This document shows positions 57,881 to 64,000 of a stretch of DNA of 64,000 bases, piece after piece. The notes under the pieces are model-generated. The model did no database searches. It saw nothing but the letters and a program-made list of their open reading frames with translations, and had not been told where the DNA came from. The position numbers and the translations under genes are program-made. Origin of the DNA: Pegea sp. RAD2-039 (Eukaryota; Chordata; Thaliacea; Salpida; Salpidae). The stretch lies in the NCBI GenBank assembly GCA_034620365.1, contig JAQGEQ010000345.1, positions 124,001 to 188,000 of the forward strand, in the 5' to 3' direction. How positions within the stretch are numbered: position 1 is the first letter of the stretch; every line of letters begins with the position of its first letter.

Positions 57881-59080
57881 ATGACTTCAAAAAAGATAAC
57901 TGAAAGTGAACGTCTTGCTTTAATTGAAAAATTAAATAGAGAAACAGATGAATTTATTGAAGAAAGAAAATCAAAAAAATTTGAATATAAAGATGGTTTT
58001 ACATCAGAAAATATAGATGAGATCTTATCTACTCATCCGGCTTTCATGAAAGGTGGAGACTTAACTCAAGAACAAATTGAAGCTAATCCTTTATTAAAAG
58101 GTTTACAAATGATAAAATATGAAGATCCTGATGATACAGCTTATGATAGATCTATGGCTCATAAGAATGATGGAAACCATTGGTTTAAATATAAAAAGTA
58201 TAAAAATGCTTGTAAAGCTTATACTGAAGCTCTGAAACAAAAATGTCCAGATGAAGAACTGCTTACTATTTTATATTCTAATAGATCAGCAGCTAATTTT
58301 CATCTTCGGAATTATAGATCTTCACTTTTGGATGCCACTATGGCTGTGAAGTTAGATTCAAAGAGAATTAAATCATTGTTGAGGTGTGCTCAGTGCTGTG
58401 AAGCACTTAAACAATTTGAAAATGCTGTAAAATGGTGTGATGTGATCTTAGCTTTGGAAGAAAATGAAACTGCTAAGACAATTCGAATTGATTGTATCAA
58501 AAAGAAGAAGATTAGAGACAGAGATGAACGTAAAAAGAAGATACAAAAAGAAAAAGAAAATAACATCACTAGAAGTTTAATGAAAGCTGTTATGGATAGA
58601 CAAATCACTTTAGCTAATTTCCCTGCTGCTAAATCTGATGAAGATGATGAAGATATAGATGAGCTGACCCAATTCTTGTCCAGTATAAAAGGACCAACTG
58701 GAAAACAAGTCTATTATGGTGATAATGGTTTGGTTTGGCCTGTCCTATTTCTATACCCACAGTATGCTACAAGTGATTTTATAGAAGAATTTGATGAAAC
58801 AGTCTGCTTTGTTGATCATTTGAATTTGATGTTTGAAGAAGATGCTGAGTGGGACTTGGAGCAAGAGTATAAGCTACAAAACTTGAAGTTGTTTGTTGAG
58901 AATCAAGCTGCTAATAAACTTTATGAGATTTCTCTAAGTACTCCTTTGTATAAAGTTTTGTCTCATAAAGATATTGTTGTTAAAACTGGAACTCCAACCT
59001 TTGTTGTTTTATCTAAATCATCTTCTTTTTATGATGAGTTCTTAGGAAGATACAGCAAAAAGCCTCAAGAACTATTTTGA
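57881..59080 (+). CDS. TTC4: Tetratricopeptide repeat protein 4 (HSP90/HSP70 co-chaperone)
   Basis: An uninterrupted 399-residue frame (human TTC4 has 387). The family (yeast Cns1) binds the C-termini of HSP90/HSP70 and is a co-chaperone in cytosol and nucleus. TPR repeats occupy about residues 88-205: NDGNHWFKYKKYKNACKAYT, ILYSNRSAANFHLRNYRSSL and KRIKSLLRCAQCCEALKQFE. The Asn and Arg residues of a two-carboxylate clamp are present. A charged helix follows (KKKIRDRDERKKKIQKEKE). The C-terminal domain typical of TTC4/Cns1 comes last: GLVWPVLFLYPQYATSDFIE, then EWDLEQEY and TPTFVVLSKSS. No intron interrupts the coding part. MNAT1 follows on the same strand after 235 bp, and no AATAAA is seen between the two. 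Confidence 0.92.
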   Translation: MTSKKITESERLALIEKLNRETDEFIEERKSKKFEYKDGFTSENIDEILSTHPAFMKGGDLTQEQIEANPLLKGLQMIKYEDPDDTAYDRSMAHKNDGNHWFKYKKYKNACKAYTEALKQKCPDEELLTILYSNRSAANFHLRNYRSSLLDATMAVKLDSKRIKSLLRCAQCCEALKQFENAVKWCDVILALEENETAKTIRIDCIKKKKIRDRDERKKKIQKEKENNITRSLMKAVMDRQITLANFPAAKSDEDDEDIDELTQFLSSIKGPTGKQVYYGDNGLVWPVLFLYPQYATSDFIEEFDETVCFVDHLNLMFEEDAEWDLEQEYKLQNLKLFVENQAANKLYEISLSTPLYKVLSHKDIVVKTGTPTFVVLSKSSSFYDEFLGRYSKKPQELF

Positions 59081-59315
59081 TTCTTGCAAAAGAGTTTTCT
59101 GAGATTTCAACCAAGACTTTTAAACAATCTTATGTTTGTTTTATTATAAAGTAACTCTAGAAAATTATTAATCAACTAAACCCACCCACCATTAGTTTAA
59201 AATATAAAAACTTTAATTTTTAAATCAAATTTAATATTTTAAATTTATTAACTTTAAAACAATGTTTTCCAGAATTTTTTTACAAATTATCTCTTCGAGT
59301 AACAACCAATCACAG

Positions 59316-60381
59316 ATGGAGATCTCCTGTCCCAGATGTCGGAAGACAAAGTTTAGTGAACCCTCATTAAAATTGAAGATTAATGTATGTGGTCACACCC
59401 TATGTGAAGGTTGTGTGCGTTTGATTTTTCTGAGGGAGTCTGCTCCCTGCCCAGAATGTGGAAAGACCCTCAAGAAGAAGGATTTTCGATATCAAATGTT
59501 CGAAGACACAAGTTAGTGATTTGTCGCTGATATTTGAATCTTTTTATATTTGTTGATTTGAAACAGGAGTTGATAAAGAAGTTGACATCCGAAAGAGTGT
59601 TTTAAGGATCTACAACAAGCGGCAAGCGGATTTTAAGAATCTCAAAGCTTACAATGATTATCTGGAAGATGTGGAAGACATTATTTGGTCTTTAGAGAAC
59701 GATATTAACACTAAAGAAGTCAGAAAACAAATAGAGACTTACAAGTTCGAATCTGAGCTTGATTATTGATTCATTTTTCTACAACCGATTTATTTAGGAA
59801 AGAAAATGAACAGCTTATTCGGAAGAACCATATTATCGCGAATCAAGAAAAATCGAAAATTCTCGATACAATTGCAAAAACTGATAAAGAGCATGAAGAG
59901 ATGACCAAATATTATAAAAAAGTTGATCAAGAATTGAATGCAGAGCGAAAACGTGTCAATGAAGAATTGATTGATGAACTTGTCAATGATAATCTAACTC
60001 CTGAAGAGTTATTTGAAAGAAGAAGTAAAAGAATAAAGGTTTGTGGTTGACCAATAAAATCATAAAATAACCTCAAATTGTTTCCAGTTTGAAAATGAAA
60101 ATAATTCAGAACTTTACAACGCTGGTTACGGTGACACTGCTGAAGAAGCTGATGAAATTATCGCTGATATTCCTTTCAAATATCAACCAATTGATATAGA
60201 TATTGAAGGACCTGATCTTCCTGACCAAAAGTCCATGTATAACCGTGGCTACATGTCCCACGTCCGATTATTTAGTGCACGTGAGGCTGCTGGTGGTTAC
60301 AGTGGAGAAACAGCTTGTAAAAGAGCACTTGAAGATGCTTTTAGTGGATTGTTTGTTGTTCCAAGCGCATTGGCTAGATGA
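59316..60381 (+). CDS. MNAT1: CDK-activating kinase assembly factor MAT1
   Basis: Four exons (59316-59511, 59567-59744, 59798-60038 and 60088-60381) encode 302 residues (human 309). MAT1 assembles CDK7-cyclin H into CAK and anchors it to TFIIH in the nucleus. The N-terminal C3HC4 RING is complete: [21 protein letters not shown] and CPECGKTL. The coiled-coil middle ([20 protein letters not shown] onward) and the C-terminal hydrophobic CAK-binding part ([20 protein letters not shown]) match the family. I chose ATG 59316 because MEISCPRC aligns with the family start. An in-frame ATG at 59262 would add 18 unrelated residues. CAATCACAG ends directly at this ATG and could be a splice or trans-splice acceptor. 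Introns are 55, 53 and 49 nt. A poly(A) signal lies at 60580-60585. Confidence 0.92.
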
Positions 60382-62180
60382 TTTGTGTTTAAAAATTTCC
60401 TTTTAGATTTAAAGATTTGTTTTTAAGTTCTATTTTATATTTATTATTTTATAATTTTAGTTTTTACAAAAAGGATTAAAACTAAACTGAATACTTGGAG
60501 ATCAAATTGTACATCAATCGCAAAAATTATAAATTTTTTGTTAAAATGAGAAGTCTGATTTGTAATCATTTGAATTTTCAATAAATATTTCTTGGCAGGT
60601 TTTGTTTTAGATAAAAGTTACTTTGCTTTCACTTAAATAATTTTATGACAATGTGACCTGGATATTATTTGAAACATTTGGTAGATTAGCTACACAAATA
60701 AATCTTTAAATTGTTGTTCAATTATTGTTTTGGAGACCTTATCTTAGACAATCATATCTTTTTGTAATTATTAAGAAAATTTGGTCATAAAACTGGTTTT
60801 CTTTCATCTTTAAAAAGCTAATTTTAATAAGTCAGCATAAAATATTGATGTGTAATTGAAGTGATTTTTGTCACGTGGTTATTTTTAATCTGATATATTT
60901 ATAAACCTTAATCAGCAGGTTTTAAGCTGAAATATTTTTCTTCAAAATGTTTATTTATTTCGAGGTTTTTGTTCTTTGGTCTTCTTTCTGAACTTAGAAT
61001 ATCATTTTGATGAAGATAATAAAAAAAATTCGACACAAAAGTCACTACACTTACCAAGATGTCTTATAAACAAAACTACATTTTTTATGAATAAAACCAT
61101 TTTCATTCAAGACGTTTCTCTTGGCTAGGGCTAATTGCAAGAACCCCTATTTTAGACAAACTATTTACCAACCTGTTTTTTTATCAATACTCTTATAAAT
61201 TGATCCAAATTCAAAGTTGGTTTATCAACATTAAATTATTAGTCTTTAGACGTCTACATCAGTTTCAGATACTTCAAAGGACCAAGTAGTTAATTAAAAG
61301 TTTATTCCTGATTGAATACTGCCAACAGTAACTCTTTAGACAACTTGACAAGTAACTTTTCACTTTATTTTGATTTTAAATAGAGGGAGAACTCAAAAAT
61401 CGATTATTTTATCTTGCATAGGATACTGATATCAACTGGTTAAACAGACTTTGATGTTTTTGAAATTGATTTTATTAGCAGTTAATACCCCAGTCCAAGT
61501 TTCAATTTGCTACAATAATAAAAAAAGAAACAAGCTTGATTGGAGGGTAATTGCTGATAATATTTAGAAGATTATAAAATAATACAAAGTTAGAAAAAGA
61601 ACGAAGAAATTAATACCGATTCTGAATATAAGTTCATTTCATCAAATACCTCTGGGTTTGAAATTTCAAGTACAATTTGTAGTGCTACTGTAGAGACTGT
61701 CGATTACAAGCAAGCAGATCAAATAATAAAGTAAAACAAGCAAGTAAAAATATCACACAGAACCAATAATACAATCTAAATGTACTTTGCGAATAATTTT
61801 ATGGGTTCTGTATGACGTATGAGTCTTCACATCTTTAAATACAATGGTGGTTATGGATAAATCATATTTCTTCTTCAAGTCAACTCAATTAAGAGTATGT
61901 CTCAAGCAAGCAAATGATAAAAAGTTCTATACAATAAAGTAAATTAGGAGACAATTAATGGGTAAGAATAAGTGCAACGTTTTTGGTTCAAAAACAACTC
62001 CAACGATAACAAGACCCAAACAGAATCAGAAATAAAATAAAGATGCATATACATATATCAGTGAATACACTGTACCCTAATACTAACACCAAAGCAAAGT
62101 TTTTTTTTTACTTTTTAAATTAAAATAAATTAAGCAACAAACAGACATTAACACAAAACCATGGAGTAGCTCATGAAGAA
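60382..62180. other. Gene-free stretch (3' UTRs of MNAT1 and NUPR1-like gene)
   Basis: No supported gene. AATAAA at 60580-60585 probably ends MNAT1. The right part may be the 3' UTR of the minus-strand NUPR1-like gene. A 27-codon frame at about 61960 is not supported. Confidence 0.45.
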
Positions 62181-63068
62181 TTAAGAGGAAGTTTTCTTCT
62201 TCTCAAGATTTTCTTTTCGTCTTTTCTCTTCAGCGTTAGCAATTTGAGCCGTGGCACTCCTATTAGGGTCCTTTTGATGATGTTGAGCAGACTCTTTCTT
62301 TGATCGACCTTAAAAAGTGAAATAAGAATAAATTACAGAAATAAATGACTTCTTATTTTGATTTAATGAATTCTATTGAACAAGTCAATTGGTAGACATT
62401 TACTTAAGTATTATATAATCATAAATATAATAATTTATTTATTATATAATAACCTATAAGAGACTATACCGGAAAAAGATTAAGAATCATAATCAAAATA
62501 ATAAATTTATATCATTTATTTAGAAAAAAAATTTATAAAATTGAATATTTAATGAGAAGAGACATATATTACAGATTATTAATTATAGGACTTACTTATT
62601 AATAAATATTACCATTTATATTTTTAAAATTTAAATATTCATAGGTTTGATTCTAAGTATAAATTAATAGGGCAATCATAAGCTTTAAATACTTTTTATA
62701 AATAAAAAATAATAAACCAAAATATAAAATTTATAAACCTATTTATATAAATTTATATTTATAATCACGAAAGTATGAACCAAACAGAAGTCCATTTAAA
62801 TTAACTAATTATATATCTTTATATAAATATTTGCTAAGAAAATAATTAAACTATTGACTTATATAAATTGACCAACAATTTATATAAATATCAAACCTGG
62901 TTAACAATTATATATATAAATTTAGATATATATAAAAGGGCACATGCAGCTAATTGTTCAAAATATAGAAGAAAACCAACCTTTTCCACCATGTCCAGTC
63001 AACTTATCTTGTTCATAATTGTAATGTTCATATTTATCTTCTGCAGAGCCTTGGGTAGAAGACATCAT
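62181..63068 (-). CDS. NUPR1-like nuclear stress protein
   Basis: Two minus-strand exons (63068-62981 and 62308-62181) join in frame across a 672-nt intron and give a 71-residue basic protein. The first exon reads EDKYEHYNYEQDKLTGHGGK. The second begins GRSKKESAQHHQKDPNRSAT and ends in a Lys/Glu-rich helix. The pattern Y-E/D-x-Y-N ... GHxGKxR-x-K-x-E-x-x-x-H is the signature of nuclear protein 1 (NUPR1/p8/Com1), a small disordered stress-response chromatin regulator of about 60-80 residues. The family's GH-R-K-x-x-T-K-L-x-N segment is degenerate here (SATAQIANAEEKRRKE). Two consecutive ATGs (63068, 63065) could each start translation. Assignment rests on pattern recognition; moderately confident. 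Confidence 0.68.
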
Positions 63069-63604
63069 AAAAAAGTTTTTATATAAAATGTTAAACCTGA
63101 TGAGTAAAATACAAGTTGTAGTAATCAATTACATCTCAAGAAATAGTTAGCTTTACAAGAAGTTTCACTTTTTTAAAGTTTATAAATCAAAACAAACTTA
63201 GCCTCAAGATTTTCATGAAATTTGAAGCACAATTTGGAAATATTACAAGTTATATATTAATATAAAATCTGACCTAAAACTGATAATTTATATTTTTTAC
63301 ATTAAAATACTTGTATAAATTTTTTAATATATTTTCAGCTTACCCAAGCAAAAGAGAAAGTATATAATTCTAAACTAATGCCTAGAATAACTTTTAAATT
63401 GTATAAAATATCTAAAAATTATTAAACCAAAACTTTCAACTCATCTTTCAAAAAACATAAAAAAATAAAAATTTATTTAAAATAATTTTATTAATTGCTG
63501 ACAGCTTACAATTCCAAATAGATCAGTAAACACAAGATGAATCTTATAGTGATTTACTAAATCAACGGATTGAAAAAGTAACCAGCCAATTTACAAGGAG
63601 TCAA
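63069..63604. other. Intergenic region between FAU and NUPR1-like gene
   Basis: AT-rich, no gene. A minus-strand AATAAA at 63487-63492 lies about 113 nt after the FAU stop codon and is its likely poly(A) signal. The NUPR1-like promoter should be in this interval. Confidence 0.45.
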
Positions 63605-63994
63605 TTAAGAATTGGCATTGGGTCCACGTCTGCGTCCAAAGGTCTGGACCACATTAACAAATCTTCGGTTATATTGTTGTCGTCTGGCAGCACGACCAGT
63701 CTTCTTCTTTTTCTTTTCTTGGGCATCAACTTTTGGAGTTTGTCCCTTTACTTTACCAGCACGGGCCAAAGATCCATGGACTTTACCACCAGGAATAAGT
63801 CCAACAACATCAATGGTGGCCAAATCAGCAACACCAGCTGAAGAAAAAGTTTCTTCATCTTTTAAAACACGGCCATCTTTAACGAAGGCAACTTCTTTTG
63901 CTCCAAGTTTTCCTTTTAAGGAAGAGATGGTTTCTTCAGCTTCTACTGAGAAACTATGTAACTCGTTTGTAAGATTTTTCACAAAAATCTGCAT
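63605..63994 (-). CDS. FAU: FUBI-ribosomal protein eS30 fusion (FAU)
   Basis: A complete 129-residue frame with its ATG six bases from the window edge. Residues 1-70 are a ubiquitin-like FUBI domain (MQIFVKN ... VVGLIPGG). Residues 71-129 are eS30 ([19 protein letters not shown], a KKKKKTGRA run, then [10 protein letters not shown] and GPNANS). The precursor is cleaved after Gly-Gly to release the 40S protein eS30. The FUBI part ends in IPGG rather than the longer tail of vertebrate FUBI and is about four residues shorter. It is also poor in lysines other than those near 27-43. eS30 is nearly invariant, so the assignment is firm. No intron interrupts the coding region. The promoter lies outside the window. 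Confidence 0.96.
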   Translation of the reverse strand: MQIFVKNLTNELHSFSVEAEETISSLKGKLGAKEVAFVKDGRVLKDEETFSSAGVADLATIDVVGLIPGGKVHGSLARAGKVKGQTPKVDAQEKKKKKTGRAARRQQYNRRFVNVVQTFGRRRGPNANS

Positions 63995-64000
63995 TCTGAA

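Noticed and set aside
1-64000. CRISPR arrays, bacterial operons or prophage
   Set aside because: No regularly spaced repeats. Spliced animal genes, a nuclear tRNA-Asn without encoded CCA, and LINE/SINE elements show eukaryotic nuclear DNA.

Overview
The window is nuclear DNA from an animal. It is strongly AT-rich and carries spliced genes with GT..AG introns. Many introns are only about 48-60 nt, alongside others of several hundred nt. Conserved metazoan genes can be reconstructed: ALAD, PPOX, NTPCR, FKBP12, TTC4, MNAT1, a NUPR1-like gene and FAU (FUBI-eS30). Decayed LINEs and a tRNA-Val-derived SINE fill part of the gene-poor DNA. Composition, short introns and repeats fit an AT-rich invertebrate (a rotifer or flatworm, for example). 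The sequence alone does not fix the species.

Layout. Bases 1-14.7 kb are gene-poor: one small Ser/Lys-rich open frame at 5.3 kb, one SINE, and remnants of two LINE families. Bases 14.7-16.2 kb (minus) and 30.8-32.2 kb (plus) carry an inverted pair of intronless KDM2-like JmjC genes, each ending in a CXXC zinc finger. Between them lie decayed LINEs (19.5-24.1 kb), a second SINE, and the six-exon ALAD gene (25.3-28.0 kb). NTPCR follows at 34.0 kb.

Bases 35.4-55.6 kb form an inverted duplication centred near 44.6 kb. The right side holds the complete eight-exon PPOX gene (minus) followed by a 1032-residue kinase gene (minus). The left side holds a truncated PPOX copy (exons 5-7 only, with a broken splice acceptor) followed by a 799-residue kinase gene (plus). 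The two kinases have diverged strongly but keep identical internal exon lengths. They share a C-terminal domain that I do not recognise. The spacer holds a small RRM/gag-like gene and FKBP12. A tRNA-Asn gene sits antisense in the first intron of the left kinase.

Bases 57.9-64 kb carry TTC4 and MNAT1 head to tail, then a NUPR1-like gene and FAU on the minus strand.

Most of the named genes are housekeeping genes: haem synthesis (ALAD, PPOX), protein folding (FKBP12, TTC4), TFIIH/CAK (MNAT1), nucleotide hydrolysis (NTPCR) and ribosome biogenesis (FAU). They do not form one pathway. The lineage-specific material is the kinase pair, the KDM2/CXXC pair, the gag-like gene and the UIM-bearing small protein. 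All exon models were read by eye from splice signals, reading frame and family knowledge. No database search or transcript data was available.
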